A stretch of 64,000 nucleotides of DNA from Candidatus Poribacteria bacterium (GCA_022819945.1 JAJEGI010000009.1:1-64000), one strand, 5' to 3'; shown: positions 16,705 to 26,058, numbered from the stretch's first letter. Notes: generated from the letters alone by a model not told the origin. Translations and numbers: made by a program.

Positions 16705-18174
16705 ATGGAAGCACATATAAGCGATATAACCAACATTGCCTATGCCGCTAAACTGTTCAGAGAGATTAACGAGACCTATCATCCAGATTTGGATAAAATT
16801 GATGAGGCATTAGTCCAGAAATGGTGGCATGAGCAACACTTCTTTGACACGAACATGGCGGCAATTGATAGACGCGTAATTCGCGTCCTAAAGCCTGGCA
16901 TCTTGAACCATAATGAAGGTCCCGATTTTATGCACGCCGAAATTGACATTGATGGTAAACTTCATGTCGGTGATGTCGAAATTCATGTCCGGTCCTCAGA
17001 GTGGTACGCACATAAGCATCATCTCAATTCCAGGTATAATCGGGTGATTGTACACGCAGTACTTTTTAATGATGATTTCAATCTACGGACACGGCTTCAG
17101 AACGGAAAACGTGTGCCAACTGTGGAATTGCTGAAATGGGTTGCTGTAGATACAGGCGATCTGTATGATCATACCAAAGACACAACAGCCGAGGGCTTCT
17201 GCCGAATAACGGGAAAGCCGCTGAATATAGAAGTCCTAAAAGGCGTTTTTGAATCCCTCGGACGCGAACGGTTTTTAGAAAAGACGGAGTCAATGCGTCT
17301 GTTAAGGACACGCCTCGATTTCGAGCAACTCCTCTATGAAGGCATCATGGAGGCACTCGGATATGAACGCAACAGCAAGGCTTTGCGCGAACTGGCACAG
17401 CATGTCCCTTTTGCTGACCTTGATCAGAAATCGGAGTTGGAAATTCAAGCAACACTCTTTGGCGTTGCTGGACTTTTGCCATCACAGCGGGAAAAACCTT
17501 TACCCCCAGAAGCGACAGATGATCCGAGCATCGTCGCATTAGAAGAGTTGTGGCGTGCCTCGAAATACGCGGAACTGCCGCCACGCATGACAGCAGCGCG
17601 CTGGCGTTTTACGGGGAGACCTCTGAATTCCCCGACTCGACGTATTGCCGCGATGAGCCAGTTAATTCATCATTGCCAAGGCAGCTTGATGATGTACTTC
17701 CTACCGACATGTGAAAAAGCAGTAACCGCAGATACACCAAAGGCACTCAGAGCGATTGAAAAAGAGCTTGGGACCCTGCTAATGCTTGAACCTACCGGCT
17801 ACTGGGAAACACATTCTAACTTCGGGACAGGCGGCACCCAAAAAGCAGGCTTGATTGGGAACGATCGCGCCATAGATATTATCATCAATAAAATCTTACC
17901 TATCGCCTATATTTGGGCAGTTGAAGCGGAGAGCCAGCAACTGCAAGACGCGATCCTACGACTCTATAGTGCTGGGCACAAATCCAAGGGAAACAAGATT
18001 ACACGTAAGATAGGTGAGCAGGTTTTCAATGAGACGCAGCAGATGCGTCATCTGAAACCGACAGCTAAAATTGAGCAAGGGGTCATCCGTCTCTACAAAA
18101 ACTATTGCGCTGACCAACTCTGTGACCTCTGTCCGATTTTGGAACACGATGCGGTGCTCCCGGAGGAGCGTTAG
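16705..18174 (+). CDS. DUF2851 family protein
   Basis: A 489-residue protein that I recognise as DUF2851 from the block HNEGPDFMHAEIDIDG, GDVEIHVRSSEWYAHKHH and the YNRVIVHAVLFN segment. These resemble a nuclease-like core, but the function is not established. The C-terminal part has a GYWETHSNF motif and a short cluster of cysteines near the end (CADQLCDLCPI). It starts 10 bp after thiE, so it is probably co-transcribed, without an obvious functional link. Confidence 0.8.
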   Translation: MEAHISDITNIAYAAKLFREINETYHPDLDKIDEALVQKWWHEQHFFDTNMAAIDRRVIRVLKPGILNHNEGPDFMHAEIDIDGKLHVGDVEIHVRSSEWYAHKHHLNSRYNRVIVHAVLFNDDFNLRTRLQNGKRVPTVELLKWVAVDTGDLYDHTKDTTAEGFCRITGKPLNIEVLKGVFESLGRERFLEKTESMRLLRTRLDFEQLLYEGIMEALGYERNSKALRELAQHVPFADLDQKSELEIQATLFGVAGLLPSQREKPLPPEATDDPSIVALEELWRASKYAELPPRMTAARWRFTGRPLNSPTRRIAAMSQLIHHCQGSLMMYFLPTCEKAVTADTPKALRAIEKELGTLLMLEPTGYWETHSNFGTGGTQKAGLIGNDRAIDIIINKILPIAYIWAVEAESQQLQDAILRLYSAGHKSKGNKITRKIGEQVFNETQQMRHLKPTAKIEQGVIRLYKNYCADQLCDLCPILEHDAVLPEER

Positions 18175-18300
18175 TAGAGATCCGCACGTTAAACCCTAAT
18201 TCTAAACTTTACTATAGACCACGCTACATCGTTTGGTTCATAGTCTGTGGAGGAGGCGAGTGCTTACCGCCACAATCTAACAGAAATAGGAGAATCTTTC

Positions 18301-19020
18301 ATGAAAACCTTATGTCTATTAACGATTATGTTGCTTTGTGTCTCAGTCGCTACAGCAGAAGAGACCTTCTTCTCTGCATTGGAGAGCAAAGCGGAAGTCG
18401 AAAAAGAGGGTGGCACCGTTGATGGTGGTAGTTTCGAGCCGGGTAAATTTGGAAACGGTTTTGTCAGCAAAGAAGTTGGCGACGTTATCCACTTCCCCGT
18501 AGAAGATCGGTTCGTCAACCTCGATGAAGGGACCGTTGAATTATGGATAACCATGGGGCTTGATGCCAGCGAAATCAACGGTGAACTTTTCGCGTTCATG
18601 ACTTACAAACGCGGTACAGACGCAGTATTTCTACAGTTCAACAACGGCGGGATCGCACAGATGCGGATTAAAAGCGCGGGGTCCTGGCACAACGCCAATA
18701 GTGCCGCACTCAACTGGAAAAAGGGTGACCATCATCACATGGCAGGGACATGGGGACCCGATGGCTTGAAACTCTACTTAGACGGTAAACTTGAAGGCGA
18801 GGCTGATTTCAAAAAAGGACCCACTGTATTCGCGGAAACTTTTGAAGTTAACAACGCTTCCCCACCCGATCCGAAATTTCCAACGAATTGCGTCGTTGAC
18901 GGACTCCGACTCTCTGATCATCAGAAAGACCCCGATGAATTCATAATGGATGACCCGGCACCGGTCCAACCGACTGGAAAACTCACAACAACATGGGCGC
19001 GGATTAAAAGAACGAAATAA
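18301..19020 (+). CDS. Secreted LamG/concanavalin-like protein with TTTW tail
   Basis: A 239-residue protein with a signal peptide (1 to about 20, MKTLCLLTIMLLCVSVATAEE) and a laminin-G-like jelly-roll domain (about 25-205) with NLDEGTVELW, MAGTWGPDGLKLYLDGKL and a DGLRLSD strand. LamG domains usually bind glycans or proteins outside the cell. The C-terminus ends GKLTTTWARIKRTK, a tail shared with four other reading frames here. ATG 18301 is chosen because AGGAGA lies just ahead and the signal peptide begins there; the frame is open from 18247. The sialidase follows 60 bp downstream. Confidence 0.85.
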   Translation: MKTLCLLTIMLLCVSVATAEETFFSALESKAEVEKEGGTVDGGSFEPGKFGNGFVSKEVGDVIHFPVEDRFVNLDEGTVELWITMGLDASEINGELFAFMTYKRGTDAVFLQFNNGGIAQMRIKSAGSWHNANSAALNWKKGDHHHMAGTWGPDGLKLYLDGKLEGEADFKKGPTVFAETFEVNNASPPDPKFPTNCVVDGLRLSDHQKDPDEFIMDDPAPVQPTGKLTTTWARIKRTK

Positions 19021-19080
19021 TAATCGCGGTGGGGACGGTTGTCGGTTAACAGCCGTCCCTATTCACGGGAGGCTATAAGC

Positions 19081-20145
19081 ATGCACAAAACAGAGCGTCC
19101 ACTTTTTGCAGCAGGGACGGAAGGATACCACACGTTCCGAATCCCTGCGCTTGTTCGATCAAATAAAGGAACGCTGTTGGCATTCTGTGAAGGGCGACGG
19201 CACGGTGGCGGCGATTCAGGCGATATTGATATTGTCTTGAAACGGAGTTTTGACAACGGCGAGAGTTGGCAACCGATGCAAATCGCGGTCTCTACAGGCA
19301 CTGATACGGACGGTAACCCCGCGCCAGTCGTTGATCGTGATTCAGGCACAATCTGGCTCCTTTTCTGCAAGAATCTCGCGGACGGCGCGGAAGGGAAGAT
19401 TGTTGCAGGAGAAGCACCGCGCACCGTCTGGGTAACCGCCAGCACCGACGACGGCGAAACTTGGGCAGAACCGAAAGAAATCACAGCGACGACGAAAGAC
19501 GAGGCATGGACGTGGTACGCAACCGGTCCCTGCCACGGAATTCAACTTGCAAACGGTAGATTGGTGATCCCGTGTGACCATGTGCTTGGAAACGAGCGGG
19601 ACTACGCGCAATACGGCTATTCACATCTAATTGTCAGCGATGACCGCGGTGAAACATGGCAGATAGCAGGCAAAGCACAACCCGGAACCAATGAATCCGT
19701 TGTCGTCGAAACGGTGGACGGTGGACTCTATTTCAACTGTCGGAACTATGTCGCACCGAAGCGGCGCGCCTATGCGCGAAGCAGCAACAGCGGCGATACG
19801 TTCACGGAATTCGGTTACGAGGAAGACCTTGTTGAACCGATTTGTCAGGCGAGCATGGTGCGGTATACAGATGAGAATCAGCACGATAAGAACCGGATCC
19901 TGTTCTCCAACCCCGCCAGTGAGAGCCGTGAACGGATGACGATCCGCATCAGTTATGATGAATGTCAAAGTTGGAGCAGGGGCAAGGTCCTACACGCCGG
20001 TCCCGCGGCGTATTCGGATCTCTGTATTGATTCGGATATGAATATCTGTTGTCTCTATGAACGCGGTGAGAATGGTGCTTACGAAACGCTATCGTTTGCC
20101 AAGTTCGATTTGGCATGGCTGACGGATGGAGAGGATTCGATTTGA
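19081..20145 (+). CDS. Exo-alpha-sialidase-like BNR/Asp-box hydrolase
   Basis: A 354-residue six-bladed beta-propeller of the sialidase superfamily. The FRIP box is at 19-22 (YHTFRIPALV), with Asp-boxes S-x-D-x-G-x-x-W in SFDNGESW, STDDGETW and SDDRGETW and a degenerate SSNSGDTF. The GDSGDIDIVL segment supplies a candidate catalytic Asp. The family removes terminal sialic acids, though many environmental members act on other sugars. There is no signal peptide, so it may be cytoplasmic or exported another way. GGGAGG ahead of ATG 19081 favours this start over an upstream non-ATG start. Confidence 0.85.
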   Translation: MHKTERPLFAAGTEGYHTFRIPALVRSNKGTLLAFCEGRRHGGGDSGDIDIVLKRSFDNGESWQPMQIAVSTGTDTDGNPAPVVDRDSGTIWLLFCKNLADGAEGKIVAGEAPRTVWVTASTDDGETWAEPKEITATTKDEAWTWYATGPCHGIQLANGRLVIPCDHVLGNERDYAQYGYSHLIVSDDRGETWQIAGKAQPGTNESVVVETVDGGLYFNCRNYVAPKRRAYARSSNSGDTFTEFGYEEDLVEPICQASMVRYTDENQHDKNRILFSNPASESRERMTIRISYDECQSWSRGKVLHAGPAAYSDLCIDSDMNICCLYERGENGAYETLSFAKFDLAWLTDGEDSI

Positions 20146-20160
20146 AAGAAGTCATTTTTC

Positions 20161-20892
20161 ATGTTAAAATATGTAACAATAAAACCGCGAGTTTATCTTG
20201 AGTCAACCGTTGTTAGTTACTTGGTAGCGAGACCCAGTAGCAATCCAATCTTAGCATCCCGGCAGAGAGCAAGTCAGCAGCTGTGGGAAGACTATGCCGA
20301 TAAATTTGAGTTCGTTATTTCAGAAATAGTTCGCGCTGAAATCCAGAAAGGTAATCTAACCGCAGCACGGCAACGGCTTGCAGTGGTATCATCTCTAACA
20401 GTATTAGCAGTATTACCAGAGGTAGATGGGCTTGTACAGAAACTATTAGATACTGGTGCAATCCCATGGAATTCTGAACCGGATGCACAGCATATTGCTA
20501 TTGCAACAGTACACAGTGTTGAATACTTGGTATCGTGGAACCACAAGCACATTGTAAATGAAAACAAAAGTGAACATATTAATCAGGTTTGTCGAGAAGC
20601 AGGATTTCAACCAACAACCATCTGCACACCTATACAACTAATGGAGGACACTCAGATGAAAGAATCTCCAGAAAAACACCCAGAGTACGATCCCGAAACG
20701 TATACAGATCCTATCCTCGAAGAATGCTATCGCATCAAAGCAGAAATCAGCGCACAATTCAAGAAACCGGGCGAACTTTACGCGTATCTGAAAGCAATGG
20801 AGGAAGAAGGCAAACGTAACGGTGTAAAATATGTCTCGTACTATGATCCATCGAAACGTATACCGATAGAAAAATCTGATGGCGACGACTAA
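20161..20892 (+). CDS. PIN-domain toxin fused in frame to an antitoxin-like C-terminal domain
   Basis: A 243-residue protein. Residues 1-160 are a PIN-domain ribonuclease-like module (RVYLESTVVSYL with E14, SEIVRAEI, DAQHIAIATVH, and the terminal ICTPIQLM). In many genomes this module ends about here and a small acidic protein follows. Here the reading continues without a stop into EDTQMKESPEKHPEYDPE and a helical 75-residue tail. An internal GGAGG and ATG at 20656 would allow the tail to be made separately. The same segment is duplicated, truncated, at 20934. Assignment of the tail as antitoxin is inference from position and size. Confidence 0.8.
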   Translation: MLKYVTIKPRVYLESTVVSYLVARPSSNPILASRQRASQQLWEDYADKFEFVISEIVRAEIQKGNLTAARQRLAVVSSLTVLAVLPEVDGLVQKLLDTGAIPWNSEPDAQHIAIATVHSVEYLVSWNHKHIVNENKSEHINQVCREAGFQPTTICTPIQLMEDTQMKESPEKHPEYDPETYTDPILEECYRIKAEISAQFKKPGELYAYLKAMEEEGKRNGVKYVSYYDPSKRIPIEKSDGDD

Positions 20893-20933
20893 ACACGAAT
20901 GGAACTCCGGCAAAACTAATGGAGGACACTCAG

Positions 20934-21065
20934 ATGAAAGAGAAAGAAACACCTGAAAAACACCCAGATTTCGACCCTGAAACTTACACGAATCCGATCC
21001 TTGAAGAATGCTATCGCATCAAATCTGAAGCGGTTCATAAAGGGCACCCACTAAATCTCCCATGA
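20934..21065 (+). pseudogene. Truncated tandem duplicate of the antitoxin-like segment
   Basis: A 43-codon reading frame with GGAGG ahead of its ATG. The first 33 residues (KHPDFDPETYTNPILEECYR) copy the antitoxin-like part of the preceding gene, and ACTAATGGAGGACACTCAG is identical at both places. The frame then diverges and stops at TGA. It looks like a duplication remnant, though a short peptide could still be made. Confidence 0.6.
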
Positions 21066-21137
21066 AGAACGTCCCGCCGAACCTCCCTTAACTTCTTTAA
21101 CCTTAGCCATTTTCGCTCCTTCTTCACGCATTTTAAT

Positions 21138-21986
21138 TTAAACGGTCACCACTTGTGGGGCTTGTTCTAAATTCAGGTTGTGCGCCGTTGCCCATTCTGT
21201 ACCAGCCCAGTGAACACCGTTCGGGTCGCGCCTACCCTGTGTATCCGTAGCGGCACCCAGAAACTGCCTGCCGAGATCGTCCAAATTTTCCACCAGCGAG
21301 TCATCCGGCTGCAAACTGTCGTTGTAATACCGTAGATAATAATCAGGTTTGATCCAGCGATAATGGTATCCGTAGATGACCACTTTAGACACGTTTTCCC
21401 TAAAATTCAACCCTGCAGCATGATAGATACGACTCTCAAACAGAAACGCATCACCTGCTTGGAGCAGCGGTTCATCATACACAGGCGGATCAACTTCACC
21501 TTCTTGGATACACAGCGGTTCACCCGACTTGTGGCTTTCCCGAACGAACCACGTCGCACCTGAGTTCGGCACACTGAAATCCGTTAAGCAATAACCGACC
21601 TTCAAACCGACGCGTGGACACCCTTCGTGCCCGACATCTAAATGCACACCGACATCCCGGTGCCAGTTACGGTTGTCCGGCTTCTCAGGTGCTTGCGGAT
21701 GTTTATAAATCAGCGCAGTATTGGTAATATGAATATTTGTACCGAGCAGTTGAAGAATCAGCGGCACTGCTTTCGACTGCGTCGCAAGATCAGCAAATGC
21801 AGGCTCTTGCACCAATCCGTCCCGCCGATGCGCGTAATAGTTGTGATATTCAAACGATTCCATGAGCCGATCGCCGGCTTCAGTCAAGCGACCAATCATC
21901 TCGCTATCAATTGCAGAACGCACGATAAGGTAACCGTTCTCATCAAATTCATCGCGTTGGGCATCTGTCAACTGAACAAATTCCAT
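21138..21986 (-). CDS. Phytanoyl-CoA dioxygenase (PhyH) family protein, paralogue 1
   Basis: A 282-residue Fe(II)/2-oxoglutarate dioxygenase-like protein. The metal facial triad is visible as H-x-D in NWHRDVGVHLD and a distal His in RIYHAAGLNF, followed by a region that can hold the 2-OG-binding Arg (YGYHYRWIK). PhyH enzymes hydroxylate small substrates, and the actual substrate is unknown. It is about two-thirds identical by eye to the protein at 38201. Upstream on the minus strand is a 5' leader cassette (21987-22090) that also precedes the PhyH gene at 51577; AAGGAAA in it serves as ribosome binding site. Confidence 0.9.
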   Translation of the reverse strand: MEFVQLTDAQRDEFDENGYLIVRSAIDSEMIGRLTEAGDRLMESFEYHNYYAHRRDGLVQEPAFADLATQSKAVPLILQLLGTNIHITNTALIYKHPQAPEKPDNRNWHRDVGVHLDVGHEGCPRVGLKVGYCLTDFSVPNSGATWFVRESHKSGEPLCIQEGEVDPPVYDEPLLQAGDAFLFESRIYHAAGLNFRENVSKVVIYGYHYRWIKPDYYLRYYNDSLQPDDSLVENLDDLGRQFLGAATDTQGRRDPNGVHWAGTEWATAHNLNLEQAPQVVTV

Positions 21987-22090
21987 TTTTTTAATTTTCC
22001 TTGTGGTTCGGTGAGGTAAGTTTCAGGTTTGACGTGCCTTTACGTATATCCGCCCTCCACTACGTTACGGGCTGCGTTTTCTTTAGACCG
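21987..22090 (-). promoter_or_regulatory. Repeated 5' leader cassette upstream of PhyH paralogue 1
   Basis: Read on the minus strand: a TTTTCTTTA-like stretch, CCCGTAACGTAGTGGAGGGC, GGATATACG, then 46 bases after GGAGG the text ACCGAACCACAAGG and an A/T tail to the ATG. Order and spacing match the leaders at 51461-51576 and 59881-60005. Whether it acts as promoter, RNA leader or mobile repeat cannot be told from sequence. Confidence 0.55.
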
Positions 22091-22145
22091 TTTTTAAGAA
22101 AACTCTTTTCATAGATGGATTCGCAAGCCACGTCCTGATAGAGGC

Positions 22146-22174
22146 TTGATAGATACGTAAAAGTATGCTATCAT
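22146..22174 (+). promoter_or_regulatory. Sigma-70-type promoter for the TPR gene
   Basis: TTGATA (22146-22151) and TATCAT (22169-22174) with a 17-bp spacer, 35 bp ahead of ATG 22209. Confidence 0.5.
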
Positions 22175-22208
22175 AAATGCAAAATCGTGTCTACAGATTA
22201 ACAGAATA

Positions 22209-23354
22209 ATGAAAACATACCTCTTCTTCTGCGCTTTTCTATTCATTTTCTTATCCGTAGTGTGTCTCGCGCCAGCAGAACAACATATATCTACTGAAAT
22301 AGCACGCGTGTATCAGAGGGGTTTGCAAGCACTCACCCGGAAAGATGATCGTACGGCGCTCGCAGCCTTCCAGCAAGTCATAAAGCTCGACGCATCACAC
22401 GCGAAGGCACACTACCAACTCGGTGTTCTTTACGGTAAACGCTCGCAATGGAAACCCGCGATTCACGCGCTCCAAACCGCAATCAAACTCGCGCCTGATT
22501 TCGCGGACGCCTACGTCTGTCTCGGTGAGGCTTATCTGATCGGTATGGCAAACGCGAAAGATGCTGTTGAACCGCTGCAACGCGCTTTACAACTGCAACC
22601 CGACCTTTCTCGCGCCCGCAGACGCTTAGGCACCGCTTACCTCCGTCAGGACCGAACCGATGCAGCGATCCATCACCTTAAACAAGCACAACAGGACATC
22701 GAAGCACGCTATCTTCTCGGTCTCGCTTACTTTCAAGCAGAGGATTTCAGGCAAGCGATACCACACTTTGCGGCAGTGATTAAACGTCAAAGCCGACACG
22801 CGAAAGCACATTTTAATATCGGGAACTGTTATCTACGCACCGGAAAAATCGCTGAAGGGCGCGCTGCGCTCCGCACATTCGAGAAACTCACCCGCGAAGA
22901 GGAACAATTAGCGACATTACAACGTCTGATTCTCGACAACCCGCAACGCCTACAACCCCGTTATCAACTCACTGAGTTGTACATCAAGCGAACAGAATGG
23001 GAACCCGCTATTGCAGAACTCAAAGCGTGTCTGACCATCTCGCCGCACGACGAAAAGGCATCTGAACTGCTCGGCTATACCTATCTTCAAACGGAATCTT
23101 ACGCGGACGCACTTGAGGTATATGGCAACCTTGTTGAAGCACATCCAGAAAGTGCAGTATATCGGAATAGCCTCGGTATCGCCTATATGATGCTGAAAAA
23201 ACCTCGACAGGCGATTACGCAATTTGAAACGGCTATACGTCTTAACACAACAAACCCGCAATTTTATCGTAATTTAGCAAACGCCTACCGAGAAATCGGC
23301 GAAGAGGCGAAAGCAAAACAGGCATATCAACGCTATCGCTCTCTGACAAAGTAA
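22209..23354 (+). CDS. Secreted or periplasmic tetratricopeptide repeat protein
   Basis: A 381-residue protein with a signal peptide (1 to about 23, ending near CLAPAEQ) and about nine to ten TPR units covering the rest. Typical units are AHYQLGVLYGKRSQWKPAIHAL and AHFNIGNCYLRTGKIAEGRAAL. TPRs are protein-interaction scaffolds; no enzymatic domain is seen. It lies 28 bp upstream of the GMC oxidoreductase gene and may be co-transcribed with it. Partner unknown. Confidence 0.85.
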   Translation: MKTYLFFCAFLFIFLSVVCLAPAEQHISTEIARVYQRGLQALTRKDDRTALAAFQQVIKLDASHAKAHYQLGVLYGKRSQWKPAIHALQTAIKLAPDFADAYVCLGEAYLIGMANAKDAVEPLQRALQLQPDLSRARRRLGTAYLRQDRTDAAIHHLKQAQQDIEARYLLGLAYFQAEDFRQAIPHFAAVIKRQSRHAKAHFNIGNCYLRTGKIAEGRAALRTFEKLTREEEQLATLQRLILDNPQRLQPRYQLTELYIKRTEWEPAIAELKACLTISPHDEKASELLGYTYLQTESYADALEVYGNLVEAHPESAVYRNSLGIAYMMLKKPRQAITQFETAIRLNTTNPQFYRNLANAYREIGEEAKAKQAYQRYRSLTK

Positions 23355-23382
23355 GTTTCAGATTACGAGTACACATAACACT

Positions 23383-24924
23383 ATGAACAACTCACAATCT
23401 CAGTCCTCAAGTGCCACCAACAATTCCGGTGCCTCGCAGCAGCAACAGCAAGAACATGCCGATGTGTGCGTTATCGGCTCTGGTGCCGGCGGTGCAGTCG
23501 TCGCAAAGGAACTCGCTGAGGCAGGATTATCGGTGGTTATCTTAGAGGCAGGAGAAAATCACGATCCGAGTACCTTCGGCAGCTACGAACCGGAGATGCT
23601 GCGTCGGCTTTTTTGGGATAGTGGCTTACGGCGCACACGCGACGGTGCGATTGTTATCTCGCAAGGCAGAGGTGTCGGGGGTTCAACTGTACATAACCTC
23701 TGCTACGCTGTCCGTCCACCACAGGTACTACTGGACAGATGGGGGGTTCCAGACCTCTCCGCAAACTTTAAACGTGTAGAGCAGACCCTCGGCGTTACAC
23801 AGATACAAGAGACAGACGTAAACCGATTAAACGCTGTTATCCGCCGCGGATGCGAATTGATGAAATGGCACGGTGTTGTCCAAAAGCACAATCGGGCTGC
23901 ATGCCCTACGTGCGGATCGCAGTGCCTTTTCGGATGCCCACTCTCGAAATCAACGCTGGACAATCCAACAAGAAGTGGCAAACAGAGTATGGCGGTTACG
24001 TATATCCCTTTGGCACTCGCTGCAGGCGCGCAACTCTACAGCAACTGCACAGCTGAGAAAATCCATACCGAAAAAGGGAGGGTCGTTGGTGTTTCTGCGC
24101 AACTGCCATCAGGTAATTTGTCCGTTCAAAGCAAGGTGGTGGTTCTCGCCGCGGGTGCCATCAACTCACCACAACTCTGGTTAAAAAGCAGGCTGCCGAA
24201 CACAAACCGATGGGTAGGAAGAAATCTTCACTTACATCCGGCTGTTTTTGTCGGTGGGGTTTTCAACGAAACCATTGACGGACACCTCGGCATCCCGCAA
24301 AGCTACTATATTGATGAGTTTCTTGACATGGAAAAGGCACCGGGCAGAGGCTACCTACTCATGCCTGCTTTCGGTTCACAGATGATAGTCGCCGCAAGTT
24401 TACCCGGATTCGGTGAGGATCATCGGGAACTGATGGAACGCTACCGCCACATCGCAGCACTCCTCGTCCTCTTACACGACCGAACAAGGGGACAAGTCTC
24501 AGTCAATCACAAAGGCGAGCCAAACATCGCATACCGGCTCCGACGGTCAGATAAAAGGATGTTAGTAGAAGGCGCGATTAACGCCGCTCGTCTACTCTTC
24601 ACAGCAGGCGCGACAGAGATTGTGATGCCCTACACACAACACTTCCCTATCAAAACGGAGTCGGATCTTGAGATTGTACGGCAACGCGGTATCGTTCCAA
24701 ATGACATCATGCTCGCTTCCAGCCATCCGCAAGGCACACTCCGAATGGGTGAATACTCGAACCGAAGCGTCGTCAAGTTTTCAGGGGAATCCCACGCCGT
24801 GGAGGGCTTGTTTGTCGCCGATGCGAGCCTCTTTCCGACCTCTATCGGCGTGCCACCAACGTTAACCATTGCCGCGCTTGCCGAACATGTCGCAAGCCAA
24901 ATAATCGAAAGTGATATTGTGTAG
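23383..24924 (+). CDS. GMC family FAD-dependent oxidoreductase
   Basis: A 513-residue flavoenzyme that oxidises alcohols or sugars. The dinucleotide-binding motif GSGAGG is at 32-37 in CVIGSGAGGAVVAKELAEAG. The second FAD signature is GRGVGGSTVHNL, and the C-terminal GMC block contains SSHPQGTLRMG and a late VPPTLTIAALAEHVA segment. A Cys cluster C174-x2-C-x3-C-x3-C precedes the substrate domain, as in the choline dehydrogenase-like branch that carries extra cysteines. The N-terminal 25 residues are Ser/Gln rich (QQQQQ) and probably disordered; no Tat signal is visible. Substrate unknown. Confidence 0.9.
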   Translation: MNNSQSQSSSATNNSGASQQQQQEHADVCVIGSGAGGAVVAKELAEAGLSVVILEAGENHDPSTFGSYEPEMLRRLFWDSGLRRTRDGAIVISQGRGVGGSTVHNLCYAVRPPQVLLDRWGVPDLSANFKRVEQTLGVTQIQETDVNRLNAVIRRGCELMKWHGVVQKHNRAACPTCGSQCLFGCPLSKSTLDNPTRSGKQSMAVTYIPLALAAGAQLYSNCTAEKIHTEKGRVVGVSAQLPSGNLSVQSKVVVLAAGAINSPQLWLKSRLPNTNRWVGRNLHLHPAVFVGGVFNETIDGHLGIPQSYYIDEFLDMEKAPGRGYLLMPAFGSQMIVAASLPGFGEDHRELMERYRHIAALLVLLHDRTRGQVSVNHKGEPNIAYRLRRSDKRMLVEGAINAARLLFTAGATEIVMPYTQHFPIKTESDLEIVRQRGIVPNDIMLASSHPQGTLRMGEYSNRSVVKFSGESHAVEGLFVADASLFPTSIGVPPTLTIAALAEHVASQIIESDIV

Positions 24925-24950
24925 TGTTTTCGTTCTGGAAGGATGGAAGG

Positions 24951-26021
24951 ATGGAAAAAAAAGACCGGAAAACTGGCATCTTGGAAGAAAGAGACAGGAA
25001 AGATAAGAGGATGGATGGATGGAAGGAAAGTCTCCCATCCAATCTTCCACCCATCCAATCTTCCATTCCCTTCCTTCCACTCGGAAACTTCCCGACCCCC
25101 GTGCAGCGTCTCTCAAATCTTGAGCATGCCCTCGGTTTCAAATCACTCTGGATAAAACGAGATGATCTGAGCGGTCCCTTAGGTGGCGGCAATAAGGTCC
25201 GAAAACTGGAGTACATGTTCGCAGCAGCACACCCTGATGGCGAAAAGAAAAAAACACTCTTCACAATCGGTCCAACAGGCTCTAACCACGTTCGGGCAAC
25301 GGCAGTCTATGGCAAAGCATCCGGATTCCGAGTCCAATGCCTGCTCTTCAAACAACCGCCTACCGAGTATTCCGAAACAAACTATCGCACCATTTGTGAA
25401 CATGCTGATCAGATTCACGAGGTTAAACGTATGGAGACAATGTTTGCCCGTTACGCCTATGAACAAATAAAAACGGCTTTCGGCATTGGAGAGGAACGCT
25501 ATTTCATTCCAGCGGGGGGTTCGTCGCCGCTCGGCTCTGTTGGTTACGTGAAAGCAGTCTCAGAACTGAAAGCACAGATTGAGGGGGGCATCCTCCCAGA
25601 ACCACGATTCATTTTTGTACCGGTAGGGACCTGCGGCACTATGGCAGGCTTAGAAGTTGGGGTCAGGCTTGCGGGGTTGCGATCCCATGTTGTTGGTATT
25701 CGTGTTGCTGATCTGGTAGTGGCAAACACGTGGACAATCTCTCGAATGGTGCAGCGCATCTTGCGTCTTATCGGAGCAGTAGAGGCCGACAATATTAACC
25801 CAAGCGACATTGAACTCTGGCACGGCGATTTTGGTGAAGGATACGCAATCCCAACGGAAGCGGGTAAGCACGCAGTCGCGATAATGGCAGAACATGAAAG
25901 TATTACGCTTGAAAATACCTACACCGGAAAGGCATTCGCAGGCCTTATCCACTACGTAAACGCGCGAAGGCACAGCGACGAACCGATACTCTTTTGGCAT
26001 ACGTACGGCGGCGCACAATAA
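24951..26021 (+). CDS. D-cysteine desulfhydrase / ACC deaminase family PLP enzyme
   Basis: A fold-type II PLP enzyme of about 356 residues. The core starts at LGNFPTPVQRL and LWIKRDDLSGPLGGGNKVRKLE, where K82 (numbered from ATG 24951) is the probable Schiff-base lysine. GPTGSNHVRA and GTCGTMAGLEVG are cofactor-binding loops. The family degrades D-cysteine or 1-aminocyclopropane-1-carboxylate. The N-terminal 40 residues are encoded by a purine-rich GGATGGAAGG tract followed by its pyrimidine-rich counterpart and are not part of the fold. The start is therefore uncertain: GTG 24924, ATG 24951 and ATG 25011 are all possible. Confidence 0.85.
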   Translation: MEKKDRKTGILEERDRKDKRMDGWKESLPSNLPPIQSSIPFLPLGNFPTPVQRLSNLEHALGFKSLWIKRDDLSGPLGGGNKVRKLEYMFAAAHPDGEKKKTLFTIGPTGSNHVRATAVYGKASGFRVQCLLFKQPPTEYSETNYRTICEHADQIHEVKRMETMFARYAYEQIKTAFGIGEERYFIPAGGSSPLGSVGYVKAVSELKAQIEGGILPEPRFIFVPVGTCGTMAGLEVGVRLAGLRSHVVGIRVADLVVANTWTISRMVQRILRLIGAVEADNINPSDIELWHGDFGEGYAIPTEAGKHAVAIMAEHESITLENTYTGKAFAGLIHYVNARRHSDEPILFWHTYGGAQ

Positions 26022-26026
26022 ATTTA

Positions 26027-26058
26027 AAGTCCCCCTGATAAGGGGATTTAGGGGGTTA
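26027..26058. repeat. Short inverted repeat between PLP enzyme and amidohydrolase
   Basis: Text AAGTCCCCCTGATAAGGGG followed by ATTTAGGGGGTT pairs CCCC with GGGG in two alternative ways. It may act as a weak terminator; no T-run follows. Confidence 0.4.

Noticed and set aside
19031-19060. GGGACGG/CCGTCCC inverted repeat after the LamG gene as terminator
   Set aside because: There is no T-run, and the second arm runs close to the RBS of the sialidase gene; a terminator is not supported.
21051-21110. 19-codon minus-strand frame (MAKVKEVKGGSAGRSSWEI) with GAAGGAG upstream
   Set aside because: The RBS is good and it may be a leader or relic, but it is too short and unsupported to list as a gene.
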